NCBI GenBank assembly: GCA_018873245.2
Contig: JAEMBT020000001.1
Coordinates: 3,038,001 to 3,102,000 of the forward strand
Length of the DNA stretch: 64,000 nucleotides
Direction: 5' to 3'
Source: Archegozetes longisetosus
Lineage: Eukaryota; Arthropoda; Arachnida; Sarcoptiformes; Trhypochthoniidae
The translations under genes were made by a program, and so were the position numbers. Within the stretch, counting starts at the first letter, position 1, and each line of letters starts with the position of its first letter. Below the pieces are notes generated by a model. That model was given only the letters and a program-made list of their open reading frames with translations, made no database searches and was not told the origin of the DNA. Of this stretch, positions 52,174 to 64,000 are shown piece after piece.

Positions 52174-52483
52174 GTACAGTAACTGACGAAAAAATGCATA
52201 GCTACAAGAAGGCCAGATTTTCTATGTTATTCTCCCATCATTCACATGAATTTAAATTTAATTTTGATTCCCCATTTAGTAGCGATTATGACTAGGGATT
52301 CACTTCATATTATGGATTATTATGAGAAAGTAGAATATTGCTATAACAACACACCATATCTCGTTGCTATGCATCATTTCTAAATGATCGACTATAGTAT
52401 CAATTATTTGAGGCACTAAATCCCATACATGTTGTGATTACGGTTGGATTGATAAGACATCATTTTTATGTTTGTAATTTCAG

Positions 52484-52660
52484 GCTTTCGCGTGGGTCGC
52501 AGTGTTTGTACTGCCTTTGAATGCGGCGGTCAATCCAACGTTATATACTCTCTCGACTTTAGTATTCCGAAAGTCAAGTACGCCCACTACTGTCTCATTC
52601 AATCGAAGTTTCAAAGCCAGAAAAAATCCATCTGATAAAGTGAAAACTAGTTTTATATAA
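52484..52660 (+). CDS. GRL101-like: Exon 23: TM7 and short C-terminal tail
   Basis: Acceptor TAATTTCAG, phase 0. It reads AFAWVAVFVLPLNAAVNPTL then YTLST (NPxxY motif), followed by a Ser/Thr- and basic-rich tail of about 30 residues ending KVKTSFI and TAA (52658-52660). The frame is intact. AATAAA at 52697 is a likely poly(A) signal. The 75-codon open frame on the other strand at 52480-52707 is a shadow. Confidence 0.88.
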   Translation, partial: AFAWVAVFVLPLNAAVNPTLYTLSTLVFRKSSTPTTVSFNRSFKARKNPSDKVKTSFI

Positions 52661-52696
52661 AAGATTATTTTAATTGGTTTGTGAAAATGTTTTTCA

Positions 52697-52702
52697 AATA
52701 AA
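52697..52702 (+). promoter_or_regulatory. Candidate poly(A) signal of the receptor gene
   Basis: AATAAA lies 37 nt after the TAA of exon 23, at the expected distance for a short 3' UTR. In AT-rich DNA such hexamers are common by chance, so support comes only from position. Confidence 0.5.
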
Positions 52703-54090
52703 CTCATTCATTAATAATAATCTATTTTCTATAATCGATTGTAAAAACGGCTCTATTGTCCGTCCTATCTATGAATGCAACAAAATCTAATCTCATGTGC
52801 TTTCATTGACATTATTCCAAACTTGTTTACGAATGTATATAACAATGTATATAATTATATATTGGATCAATTTTTAAACAATAGTTTAGTTCAGTTTCTC
52901 TGAAGTTATATTTATTAAAAGAGGATATTTTGAAAAATTGATTCAGTTTTTTGTTGTATTAATCTAAAAATTCTTATATTTTTATTGTGATAGCTTCTCG
53001 TGCTATACAACTGAACTGAACAGAAAACGATTTCACAATCGATGCCATGTTTAAGTCTATATTTTATAATACGTTCTGACTGTCAGCCAATTTTGTTATG
53101 TAACCAAACCAAAACTTCAGATATTAATAAGATTAACAGAAGTATAGTATTGAAGGCCAAATCAGAGACAAATTGAAAGTTTGAATCCTTGAACTTTACA
53201 AAGAGTACAAAATTGGTTTAACAAAATTTCAATTTTGTTTGTATTATAAATTTGCTGTTTCGCAAAATTTTGTTTACTTAAGATTGATTTTATTCAATAA
53301 CTTTCACAAAATGATGTAAAGAAAAGTATGAAAAATAAATTTATCTTATCATAAAACTTTATAACCTAAACATGTCTTTGTCTTGTGTTGAAACATTATC
53401 CCTGTTGAAGTGCTGTTAAAGTTGAAAAATCATTAAGGGTATAGAAGATAGCCTGCTGATTAACTTTCGATATTGTCAGCTTAAGATTCCTTTAGACGAC
53501 ATTAATATAGTCCCGGCATTGACATCGATATAAGAATTTCTAGCCTTTTGTGTTTTGTGTAATTTACTCAGTATTGACCCGTTCATGTGTTTGATTCATT
53601 TAATATCTTACTGCCAAATACAGACCATAGAGTGGAATGTGACACAAATGGCATAGGCTATTAATCTTTGTCTCAAATTCTTAATAGAAGAATATCAGAT
53701 AACTCCTATTTGGCTGTTTCCTCTCATCAGCTTGTGTCAGTTCAAGCCGTAAGACTTTCATCTAAACACTTTGTTCTGTTAGACATCACTCCTATTAGTT
53801 CTATTAATGCACTTTTGCTGTAGAATTACAAGTAGTGTTCTACTAATTCCTATTTGATTTAATTAGTGCTAAACAAGAGATGGGCAGAAAAAATATTATT
53901 TCATATTATAATCTTGAGTTAAACGCTATCAAAACGAGTCATCTAAACAATAAAGGCATTAACTAATAGAGACTTCAAATCTGAAAATCAAATATTACTT
54001 TCTCTCAATGCATAAACGGACTAACTTTATGCTCTATGAATTTTTTTTAATTAAAGGATTACATCAAGTGATCTCTAACACTTTTCTATC

Positions 54091-54330
54091 AAGTACATTT
54101 CATAACTTAATAATTCGCGATAGCAACAAAAAAGAGGTCGTAGCTATGTCAACCTGTCTGTGATGCGCATCAATTTGTAGCTAAATTTGGTTATAGATTT
54201 GCTATCATTACTGTATTGAATATTCTATAGATTCTTTGATATCTTTAATATTGTGGTTTGATGGAAAGCATGCCATCATAAAGTGTCACTTCTGATTACT
54301 ATTAATGATTATTAAGTTTTTGAGTATATA
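54091..54330 (+). repeat. Dispersed repeat, copy 2
   Basis: The diverged direct copy of the repeat at 46871-47101, placed downstream of the receptor gene. No terminal repeats or coding potential were found in either copy. Confidence 0.6.
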
Positions 54331-55237
54331 TTGCATTCTTTGAGGGTTTGTTTTACTTCATAACTTAGAGTGTTTTAAAAGAACCTGTTTTAACTGCAGT
54401 AATAGCGTAAATTAAATTATCTGAGCTTTATGAGAAAATTTGAGAAATATGAAAAAATTTGTAGAATTTAAAATACCTGAAAATAATAAATAATTCAATT
54501 AGCATAAAATCTTGAATCGTTAGTATTGTGAGTCTAAACTACAAGTAAGAATATATTCTTAATAATACTTATAAGCTAAAAATTTAGTGTAAATACTATA
54601 ACCAATATATGAAGTCTGAAGAACTGAATCAATATTAGATTGCGAAAACAATTTTAATTACCAAATTTGAGGCATAAGTCATAAAGTTGATGAGATAATC
54701 CTAAGAGAATTGGATTAGTTAATTAATTTGTGGTTTGCGTCCGTTAACATATCATTTTCTATAATTAAATTTTCTCCTCAAAAATTCTATGAATTTTATT
54801 TTTCTCAATAAAATATTGTTCACAAACTTGTAAGATAAGTCTGTCTATTGTTATGTAGATAAATTAAATTAATTCAATAAGGAAAATCGGAATAATGTTG
54901 CCTCAAAAGGTAGGCTTTTATTTCCAAAAATAGAATAAGATAGCTTCAAAGATAACTTATCAAGTATTTATGACATATATATGAATACAAAGTGAAAAAT
55001 TTTAGTTAAAGCTCTGTGAAAATTTTGTCAAAAGATCACACAGGCAAGTTTAAATTTTGACATAAGATTCATTCTTTCAGATTGTTATGCAAGAGAAAAT
55101 TTGAAAAATAGAAATAGGCAATCACTAGAATGATATGGTATTTAAATTTGAAAAGAAATTTATTCTTCAATCATAATAACTTTTATGGTAGAGTTACAAT
55201 AGAAAATGATAACCATTATTGATGCTTTATGAACTAC

Positions 55238-55698
55238 AGTTCAGGTTAATGGTTCCCGGTTAAAAAACATTCTCTGAATCGGCGGTAAAATTTTGGGAAA
55301 TAATTCTGACCGAAATTCAGCATTATTATTTTTGAAAATTTAATAAGCAGATGATTTCCAGTTTAATCGGTTTTAAAATATACAAAAATTGATTTCGGTG
55401 AAAATCAGACAAAAAATTTTTGAAAGAGCATGGATTTACATGTAACTAAATTAATTTTTCACATTTTAAAGATGATTTAATTCTAACAAATTATTTGAAA
55501 AAACTTAATATTTGATTGCTTCATTTTATTGATAAAATTAATGATAAAAGACCTAATTTCTGCGAATTTATAACTTTGGTCGTCATATTGTCATTTTATT
55601 AACCGATATCAACAGATCTTAACCGGAGCAGTCACGATTGAAATCGGCGGCTGAATTCGGTTGTAATCGGTTAAAACCGGAAACCATTAACCCGAACT
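55238..55698. mobile_element. 461-bp TIR element rich in AACCGG motifs
   Basis: The left end AGTTCAGGTTAATGGTTCCC and the right end, in reverse complement AGTTCGGGTTAATGGTTTCC, are matching terminal repeats followed by CGGTT. Short AACCG/CGGTT motifs and GAATCGGCGG-type motifs recur inside both ends. The target duplication is unresolved, so the superfamily is left open. Confidence 0.7.
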
Positions 55699-56726
55699 AC
55701 AATACAGTAGTTCAGTACAATGCTCGAAATTCCCTACATTTTTATGTATTTTGTTTTATTTACACAGTTATTTCCTAGATAAGTTTTATTATCATAAACA
55801 AACTTTTACTGTGATCATTCAGATAGATTTAGAATCACTAAAAAATCGAATAACTTTATTAAGAAATATTAAAGTTAGTATTAGAGAAATATTAAGTATT
55901 ATGAAACATAGTAAATCTTATTTCATCAATAGATGCATAGAAATAAAAAAATTAAACGTTTATAAATAGAGAAAATGATGGTAAACATGCAATTCTATCT
56001 GTAATTTGGATTAGAGAAAATTAGAAAGAATTTAGAATTGTTATCAAGTATAATTCTTGCAATTCTTCAAATACATCATCATTTAATTTGTTTCAGACCA
56101 TTACTTATGACAAATGTTCAAATCTTCCTTACATTTCAATTATAAATTGCATTGAGAGAATACTACTTTAATAATTCGGTTTATAGTAGGATTGATTAGG
56201 AATTTCACATCAATTGGTGCGCTTTGTCTTACGACTCCATAAATCTTTAGTTTGACCTAAATTTGATTTATTGATTTCATATCTCTAAAAACTATCATTA
56301 GTTTATTATAAATAACTAAATCACAAGAATGTGAAGGCAGCTAAACACTTTCTACTTTGCAAACTTATACTTGTTTTGCATTTATTACTGAACTTTTATT
56401 GGCAAATATATAATATTATTAGATATTTGAAAAACTTTTCATTCAGTCTTATAGTTCACTTAATTTATTCAATTAAACTGGAACATTTTTAAGATAACAT
56501 CAAACTCTGTTCTATTCCATTTTGAGTCGACATCTTTGACTTAGAAATAGTGATGATGGAAAAATTGTCATTTGATTTTTACCGTCTTCCTACTATTGAG
56601 ATGATAATGTTACGGTTTTTGCCTTCCCAAACTAATTCATCTTTTGTCAACTCAATTGGTTTTGAATCAAAATCTTATTTATGTCATGATTCCTTTTGAT
56701 ATGCTTCTAATGCTGTTTTCTTTGTA

Positions 56727-57094
56727 TTAGGTTGTCCGGATCAAAGTGACGCAGACATACAGCGGCGTATCTCGGAAACCACGAAATAGAACTGGTCGCC
56801 ATCCCGGAATTGCATTCACCATTTCTCACTCTGTGAAACGAACCAACTTTTTCGGATCAATTATGGACAGACGGACGTTAATCAATTCTGTTTTTGATGA
56901 GACTTCGTTGCTCATAATCATTAACATTGTTGACCAACCCTTGTCTGTCCATAATTGATCCGAAAAGGTTGACTTGACTCGTTCCACAAATCAAGAATCA
57001 GAAAACACAAATCAGAAATGGCGACCAATTCCATCCTGTAGCCCCCCAAGATACACCACCATAAGTCTGCGTCACTTTGATCCGGACAACCTAA
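56727..57094. mobile_element. mariner-type foldback MITE, 368 bp
   Basis: The ends TTAGGTTGTCCGGATCAAAG and its inverted copy (57075-57094) are mariner-like terminal repeats, flanked by TA (56725-56726, 57095-57096). The interior is also palindromic (TCGGATCAATTATGGACAGA returns inverted), so the element is a near-complete foldback. The two open frames that overlap it are by-products of the palindrome. Confidence 0.85.
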
Positions 57095-58385
57095 TACTTC
57101 TCCAAATATAACAGTTATCCGAATTCTATAGAGAATCACAGAATCGATTGTGAATCTCAACCGATATGATGCGATATTATTAGACCTACTTTTGTGACAA
57201 TCATAAAAGTGACAAGACCGGAGATGAAAATATTGATTAATATTTATGATTTACAAAACAATTATATCGATCAATTGAATTCAATTTGAAAAATTAAGAT
57301 CTGCCATCTGTAGATAGAAGTAATGCGATCATATTGCTATATAAGTTTCTATTCTTTTCATTCATAATTAAAAACGATGATAAATGTAGATCCTTAGAAT
57401 ATGGTCAAAATGAAGTGTGTGCTAAATATTTCATAAATATCTTGTTAATCGAATTTCGAGTCTTCGAAATATGTGTTCAAGCCCTGTAATCTTTCATTAA
57501 TTTCAAGTTTCCATTTAATTCAAAAAATGAGTTTTTGACTAAATATAAGGGTTCAACAATCGTGTTGACAATTCTTTACTTGAAGAATGTAATAAAATGT
57601 TCTTATTCTAATCTGAAAAACTTAATGCTCATTTATTAGGTTTAGCCTTTAGTGAAACAAAGTATTTTCAAACAAAATTATTTTCGGTTGATTTTCTAGT
57701 AGCTTTTGCAAAATACTAAATTCTATTAGAGTTATGATCAACTGCAAAAATTTTTGCAGAAATTGGTTCATACTAATAACTGGAAAAATTTAATAGATGT
57801 CAAGATTAATAGTTGGTGGAAATGCTATGAAAACTCAATTATTATGAGAGAAAATGGACACCCTATTTTTGAAGGAACCTTAACATATGTCAACCAGTGA
57901 CCAACCAATTTAATTTATGAATTTTTAAATTTTTGTTTTATCCTCAAAGAAGCATTGTTCGAGGAAAAGAATGTGAGAAATAATACAAAGAAATGAGGAA
58001 AATGATGAAAGTGTAAAGATTAAGTATAAAATGTAAAAGAAGAACAATAAGAATGAGAATAAGATAAGGGATAAGAAGAATAAGAACTTATGTTTATGTG
58101 CAGTACTAGAATATATTCATTAGCTTTATATAAGAAATAGATTTCTGATAATGAATTATTTATGACTAGTGAATAGTTTACATTTTGTTAAAATTGTAAT
58201 CTAGTTTATTCTTTCGATTTATTTTGTAGTCAACTTAAAGCAAGTTTGATAAATTGTCTTAATTAGAATGCGTATTAAGTTTCATTTATTTAGTCTTCAA
58301 TAATGAATTTTAATTTAGCAAAAATTATATAAAAATTGAGTAATAAATTTATAATTGATACTTCAATTAAAATATAAATTTAAAT

Positions 58386-58680
58386 TGTGACGAACTTTGA
58401 CTCTTACTATTGACTCTTATTTTGACACTGTCGTCAACTCTATCGTTGACGACATTGTTCAAAATAACTGGCCTCTAGTAAGGCATTGTTTATGAGTCAT
58501 TTTATATATATAAAAGGCTGTTGTAAATACATTTTAAGAATCAGTATCAATAAAGGCTTCACAGAGAGAACACTTTCTTTCTTTTTTTAATAGCTATACA
58601 TATCTGATAGCAAGATTGCTGGATAAGCAATTTCTATCAGATATCCCTGTTGCCCTCAAACTTCCACCTAATCGTAGACA
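58386..58680 (+). other. Possible promoter/LTR-like remnant upstream of the LINE
   Basis: A TATATATATAAAAGG box (about 58504) is followed about 40 nt on by AATAAA, then a pyrimidine-rich stretch, an arrangement like an LTR. No second LTR, primer-binding site or gag/pol was found. A hairpin (CACCGGCTAAA ... TTTACCGGTG) follows at about 58698-58730. Weak. Confidence 0.25.
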
Positions 58681-58889
58681 ATAAGTTGTTTCCATCACAC
58701 CGGCTAAATCAATTAGTGGTTTACCGGTGATTAGCGAATTAATTCGCGTCTTAGGCGCAAGAAATTCGTTACAAAATTATATACGATATTCAGTATACAT
58801 AAATAATAGACATCGAACTGTTATAGAAGAAAAATCTAGCGATTTTAAATAAACTCCTTTGAATGCACATATTATTTTTGTAATTGTAT

Positions 58890-60367
58890 TGATCTTCTGA
58901 GCAAAACACAGTCAGGTTTCAGAGAAGGAGATAGAACTACTCTTCAATTGCTCTCAATGACTCAATCAATTCATAGTAGTATCAATTGTGAGAGAAAAGT
59001 TGGAGCAGTGTTTATAGACTTCCACAAAGCCTTTGACGGCGTATGGCATGAAGGCTTAAAAGTTAAGCTGAGAGCTTATGGAATTGATGGTAAATTATAT
59101 AAACTATTAACATATCTTTCGAACCGCTAACACCTGACCAAAGTTAAGAATTTCATATCCGACTCATTAGACTTAGTCTTCAGTACCACAATGAGGGTGT
59201 CTCGCACCAGTGCTATTTCTCATATATGTTGATGATATCTGTCATATTTCAGTGACTGAAGAAATACGTCTGTTTACTGAAGATGTTTTGTTTTGGACTA
59301 CGGGATCTACAACAGGAGAAGTGATTACAAACTTGCAAAACGCCTTAGATCTCATCAACGAATGGTCAAAAAAATGGAAGCTTCCAATCAATATTGAAAA
59401 GTGTAATGCAATGCTTTTTGGTTTGCGAACCACTCAAATATAGGGTGACCACCCGTCCCGTTTTTGACGGGACAGTCCCGTCTTTTTGAAGATAAAAAAC
59501 AGAAATTCCGCCAGACCAAAAACTCTCGACGAGACAATTAGTTGTCCCGTTTTTCAACTTTTATTTTGAAAGATGTGTTTAGAAAATATTTCTTAGAAGT
59601 TCAAACATTGAATTTATTTTAAAAATGACGAGGGATAATCCTTTCCAAAAAAATGTAAGGGTCCCCCCTTTGATATTTTTGTCCCATCATGAAACAAGCC
59701 AGAGGTGGTCACCCCACTCAAATAGTAGGTAACATAAAACAAATAAATTTATTTTGTAGATTCTAATAAACATTTAAGGTTTCATATATCAAACAACCTC
59801 TCATGAAAGAAGAATGTTTCTGAAACTGCCAAAAAATGCAATCGACAAACTAGAATCTTATACTCTATGTGCAATTCTTCTGGAGACATCCATTTAAAGT
59901 ATTACAAGTGTGTCATCAGACCTGTTATTGAATATGGTTGTCCTGTTTATGGAAAATTATTTGCTTGTGAAAAGAAAACGCTTAAAGGGATTCAAGCAAG
60001 AGCTCTGAGGTTTATATCAAAAACTGGGTAACAGAATTCTTATGATTGTGTATTAAACCATTCTAACCTTGACACACTAGAAGCGAGATTTAAATTGGAA
60101 TGATTAAAAGTTATCCATAAGATTATAAATAAATGAATCCTTGAACATTTGATGGGTTTTATACCAAAATCATGTCATGATAGAAACTCGCGTAACTTTA
60201 GAGATCATGTGGAGAAAAAATTAGACCTACCGAAGCCCAACAGTGAGAGATATGGAAATACTTTTCTCTATACGGCTATCAATGAATGGAATAAATTTCC
60301 AGATCTCAAAACAGAGCCTAATATAGGAAAATCCTCTAAATCTTACAGTATACAATATTTAATATAA
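58890..60367 (+). pseudogene. Decayed non-LTR retrotransposon (CR1/Jockey-type LINE) reverse transcriptase
   Basis: Reverse-transcriptase pieces appear in order. LSKTQSGFREGDRTT and FIDFHKAFDGVWHEGLK come first, ending at TAA 59128-59130. After a damaged stretch the catalytic box LFLIYVDDI is in another frame (59210-59443). The C-terminal part follows (VIRPVIEYGCPVYGK, ARALRFISKTG, then a frame at 60149-60367 with YTAINEWNKFPDL). There are several stops and frameshifts, and the 5' part with the endonuclease is missing. A hAT-type MITE splits it at 59441. Motif style fits the CR1/Jockey/L2 group; the exact clade is not certain. Confidence 0.88.
59441..59716. mobile_element. hAT-type MITE (276 bp) inserted in the LINE
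   Basis: The terminal repeats TAGGGTGACCACC and GGTGGTCACCCCA are flanked by the perfect 8-bp duplication CTCAAATA (59433-59440, 59717-59724). The subterminal GTCCCG...CGGGACAGTCCCG motif resembles Tip100/Zaphod-like hAT elements known from animals. Removing it with one duplication joins the reverse-transcriptase frame without a shift, so it landed in an existing LINE copy. Confidence 0.9.
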
Positions 60368-61450
60368 TTTTAGAATTTCTTATTGACGATACTTAATTTC
60401 TCAGTTGATTTTGATATTTTATTTAACTCTCTTCAATGTAACATACTATTGCTTTCTGAGAGTTAACTAAATAAATAGAAATTAGAAATTATTCATTTTG
60501 TAATAATTATTAATTTTAGAAAATGAATTTAATTTCATAATCTTTACTAGTTATGATTAATACAATTCGTCGAATTCATTTATTACTATAATTGATAGCA
60601 AAAAGCTTTCGTCGATTTTTAACCCATTTGTAACTGAATGACACGAATCACAAATGCTTCAAAGATATATTTAATCTGTCATATCGCCGTTCTGGAAATA
60701 CACAATCCTATCGCGGAATTGGGTTATTGTAAGATTGAATAATTATTTTTCATACCCTTTAAGAATATCGAAAAATTCCGAGAATATTTCAGTCTATTAG
60801 CCTACAAACAGTTCTTAAATTTTAGTTAATTTCGTAAAATCACAGAAATTTTGGAATTATAATATAATATCATAATTTTCAATAAGATAATCTTAGGAAT
60901 ATTTGAAAATCTTTTCATTTTAAAAAGCAATTCATTATATTAACAAACAATCGATTTAATTTTCAAATAGTCTTACTGTAAGATTAGAGTAACTTTTATT
61001 ATGAAAAATCTGATAAATTTTTCAAAGTTAGGATAAATATTATTTTTCATTCTTAATATTATTAAAAATTTTGATAAAAATATTCTTTGGGTCGAGTGGA
61101 GAAAAGGGAGATACGGGGTATTATTTCCTATACCCCTTCAACTCCTATACATTTCTAATCATCTCACTAACCTAAATTTATCAATACTTCACTTCTGCCC
61201 TAGTGTCCAAGAGAAAAGGATCGATCTGATATCCTTAGGGACTGAATCTAGGGACATCAGTTTTTAAAGTAAGGTAGTACTCCACAGCCCCATCATGACG
61301 AAGGCCTCATATGACACTAGGTCCAAGCCTTAAAGTACTTTTCATAGGTCTACCGTTATGTGTAAAATTATCCCACGAATCAATATGTTGTATAACTCCT
61401 ATGATTAGAACTCTATGGGAGCCTCCCCTTCTAAAATAAAATAGACAAGG
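60368..61450. other. No gene recognised between the LINE and the inverted repeat
   Basis: AT-rich to about 61080, then a GC-richer 350-bp block (61085-61440) with CCCCTT-rich words. The block may be an old transposon piece but has no terminal repeats that I could pair. Confidence 0.5.
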
Positions 61451-63076
61451 AAGGAGAAGGGGTAACTTGGTGTTGTGAGTGAGCGGGGCGATCTGAGGCC
61501 ATCAATATATCCCCCTTTAGTGGTCTCATTTTATTGACAAATATAAATTATAAATTATCTATTGTCTAGGAGATAATCAATTTTTTGTGAATTTTTTTTA
61601 TAATAGAGCCTATGAGGGAATTGGAGTCTTCAAAAAGTCTTCTGACCCCCTGTGAGCATTCAATATTTCGATAAAACTTCAAACATGAGGGTGGGGGATT
61701 AAAGTTAATTGCGGGAAAGTTTCGTGTTAGGATTCGACCTTTAACACAACGAACTGACAATGCAAACTTATCCGTGTATTCTAACAAAATTGATATTATA
61801 CTAATTGTCTCATTATTAATTATTGCTAACTGTGCTAATTCTGATGACATACTATTTTGAGAATATGATGACTGCGTTTGTTCTGATTTCCGAAACCTAT
61901 TATAAGATTGATAGCATTTGTCGCAAACATATCTATTTTCAGGAACTTGTTTACAGAATTTCTTACTTAAATATTCCCTCAGATTACCTCCAGCCCTCCA
62001 GTTTTCTTTTTCTTGTATTTTTATTTTTTGAGAATTTAGAATTATAGCTTGAGCATGTATTAACGTTTACAGGTATCGCGGATGTGTCTGTTTGTGATGC
62101 TCAGAGAAACCCAAAATAGGTTAAAAATAGGTAAAATCATGAAATAGTGAAACAAACCCTCATACTAACTGTTCACGTTTTTATCAGAAAACAATCAAAT
62201 GACTAAACACTAAATGAATCGTTACTTTTAATAGATATTAAGGTTTCAATACATTACTCACACATATGTCAAAAAATTTAATTTATTATTTTAAGCAATG
62301 AATAGTTTAATTATCTAAGAAAGTATTAAATTTAATTACGTTATATTTATTTACTCATGTAGTGTTATGTTATGCTTTTATAATTTTTGTAAATTGTTAT
62401 TCAAAGTTGAAAAAAACTTAAGAGATAACCAAAAACTACTCATTTGATAATTTTTTGATAAAAACTTGAACAATTAGTATGAGGGTTTGTTTCACTATTT
62501 CATGATTTTACCTATTTTTAACCTATTTTAGGTTTCTCTGGTGATGCTTGACAGAATTCTAACTCTTGACTTTGCGATTATATTGTTTTATGAAATTAAC
62601 TATAAAAAAATTCATAGTAATTATTTAAAAATAATGCAAGTGCGTTTTATATTTCAATTAACATAAAGTTATTTGGTTCTTAAAAGATCTCTAAGTGATT
62701 TCTCTCAGAAATGTTTAAAAACCATAACTGCTCTTTGAATTTTATTGGAATATACGGATAAGTTTGCATTGTCAGTTCGTTGTATTAAAGATCGAATCCC
62801 AACATGTAACTTTCCCAAAATTAACTTTAATACCTTCCCCTCACATGTACGAAGTTTTATCGAAATATTGAATGCTACAGGGGGTCAAAATATTTTTTGA
62901 AAACTTCAATTCCTTCATAGGCCTCATTATAAAAGATTCACAAAAAATTGATTATCTCCTAGACAATAGACAATTTATAATTTATATTTGGCTATAAAAT
63001 GAGACCACTAAAGGGGGATATATTGATGGCCTCAGATCGCCCCGCCCACTCACAACACCGAGTTACCCCTTCTTCT
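61451..63076. repeat. 1.6-kb nested inverted repeat
   Basis: Outer arms at 61451-61788 and 62746-63076 are diverged inverted copies (about 330 bp, starting AGAAGGGGTAACT). A second inner pair at 62102-62185 and 62457-62540 is nested inside (CCTATTTTAACC-type sequence and GAAACAAACCCTCATAC). The outer ends are GC-richer than the surroundings. Both arms, read toward the outside, keep the peptide LLEYTDKFALSVRC, but no full gene was recognised. No target duplication is evident. Confidence 0.8.
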
Positions 63077-64000
63077 TTGGTAATTTTCAAATTCAAAAAT
63101 CAATTTGTATTCCTTTTTATCTCATCTACTGCAGTTATTGCTCTAACCTCTACTGCATGATGTCAAATAGACTCTACCTCCACTACAGTTTCATAGTAAC
63201 GATAATCTCACTCCAGATAATAAATATTTCTTAAATGCTAAAACACTCAGTGTATGTTTCGTTAATAATTTCTGTACTATAAGTTCCGTTAAATTGTTAA
63301 AATTGTTGTGTACTGCAAATAGTGTTAATTTATAACAATTCATTTCATCTCAAGATAAATTTCTTAAGGTACTTTGATATAGATGTTGCAATTTTTTATT
63401 TGTTTTAAATTCATGTAGGAATGACTATTAAATAATTAAAATTCATTAAAAAAATCTTTTGTTTATGAGTTCGATAGGTAAGGTAATTTTGGTGGTTTAC
63501 AAACCAAATTACCAACTCGTGAACACTCTTATCTGACATTTATTGCTACAACTCAGATATGAAGTCGTTTAACAGCCACATATTTGTTTAATGACTATTA
63601 TCTCATATGTTAATAAAAATATCCCTCAAATATTATGATAGTGTTTGTTTCGTTGAAGCTCCTTTTAAGTATAAAATCTTTAAAAGTAACATTAAGTGAT
63701 TATTAGCAAGAATTTAGCTGAATATGATCCAACAGAAGAGCGTGTCTGACATATAGACGTATTCTACGAAGAGTGGAATTTCATCGTATTAAGTTTGAAG
63801 TGACTGAAGTTATTACCAATCGAAGTTTGGTAATTTTTGACCAAAAGTATTACTAAAATGAACAGAAGAAATGACAGACTGTATTTCAGGACAGCAGCTT
63901 AGTTGTTTGGGTATTCGACACTCAATCGGTACAATTTGGATTCAAACCCAGCCAGGAACAATAACGCGCTCCTGTAGGTTACGTTACGTTACGTTTGGTT
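63077..64000. other. No gene recognised at the right edge
   Basis: AT-rich sequence. The last 26 bases hold a short GTTAC tandem run (63979-63995). Nothing codes convincingly here. Confidence 0.5.

Larger units (their letters stand above)
7879..52660 (+). pseudogene. GRL101-like: GRL101-like LDLa/LRR G-protein-coupled receptor, decayed (23 exons)
   Basis: Seen: 23 exons with compatible splice phases encode 12 LDLa modules, an LRR N-cap, about 7 LRRs, a hinge and 7 TM helices, about 3.2 kb of coding sequence over 44.8 kb. Known: this module order and count is that of Lymnaea GRL101 (recalled as 12 LDLa, about 1,100 residues), related to relaxin-type LGRs; such receptors sit in the plasma membrane with LDLa and LRR parts outside. 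Seen: three in-frame stops, four frameshifts and three mutated splice sites interrupt it, nine of these ten after 42.5 kb. TM2 also lacks its usual aspartate. A signal-peptide exon was not found upstream of 7879. A poly(A) signal AATAAA lies at 52697-52702, 37 nt after the final stop. Inference: a pseudogene, or a locus kept only for its LDLa half. Base-call errors could explain some indels but hardly all the splice-site and stop changes. Confidence 0.9.

Noticed and set aside
56746..57160. Two open frames of 70-79 codons on opposite strands
   Set aside because: They lie within the mariner-type palindrome and mirror each other; no protein family is seen.

Overview
The window is AT-rich animal DNA. 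It has large introns, GT-AG splice sites, many small inverted-repeat (MITE-like) DNA transposons, one decayed LINE and a few microsatellites. Dispersed TTAGG/CCTAA-type tracts (for example near 7815, 14709, 30502, 31616, 47998) fit an arthropod, but the species cannot be fixed from the sequence. I saw no bacterial-style operons, rRNA, tRNA or CRISPR array.

One large gene dominates the + strand from about 7.9 kb to 52.66 kb. I recognise 23 exons, of which the ORF-length stretches show only part. In order they encode twelve LDL-receptor class A (LDLa) modules (7879-40573), a cysteine-rich LRR N-cap (42523-42633), about seven leucine-rich repeats (44107-47591), an LRR C-cap/hinge running into TM1 (49193-49319), and a seven-transmembrane domain (50126-52660) with DRF, CWMP and NPTLY motifs. 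This is the architecture of the molluscan receptor GRL101, a relative of the relaxin/RXFP LGR receptors. Splice phases agree throughout: LDLa exons are 1-1, LRR exons are 72 nt and 2-2. The signal-peptide exon was not found.

The gene is broken. I count ten disabling changes: three in-frame stops in the receptor frame (TGA 27937, TAG 50158, TAA 51932), four frameshifts (about 42590, 49230, 51856, 52060) and three mutated splice sites (acceptors before 44775 and 47389, donor at 47592). The conserved TM2 aspartate is also lost. Nine of the ten lie in the LRR/7TM half. The only one in the equally long LDLa half sits in an exon pair that can be skipped in frame. So this is either a receptor pseudogene or a locus whose LDLa half may survive as a soluble product.

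Layout: 1-7.9 kb has no recognised gene and two TIR elements; 7.9-40.6 kb holds the LDLa exons separated by introns with several MITEs; 42.5-52.7 kb holds the LRR and 7TM exons; 55-57 kb holds two TIR elements, one a mariner-type foldback; 58.9-60.4 kb is a decayed CR1/Jockey-type LINE split by a hAT-type MITE; 61.45-63.08 kb is a 1.6 kb nested inverted repeat.
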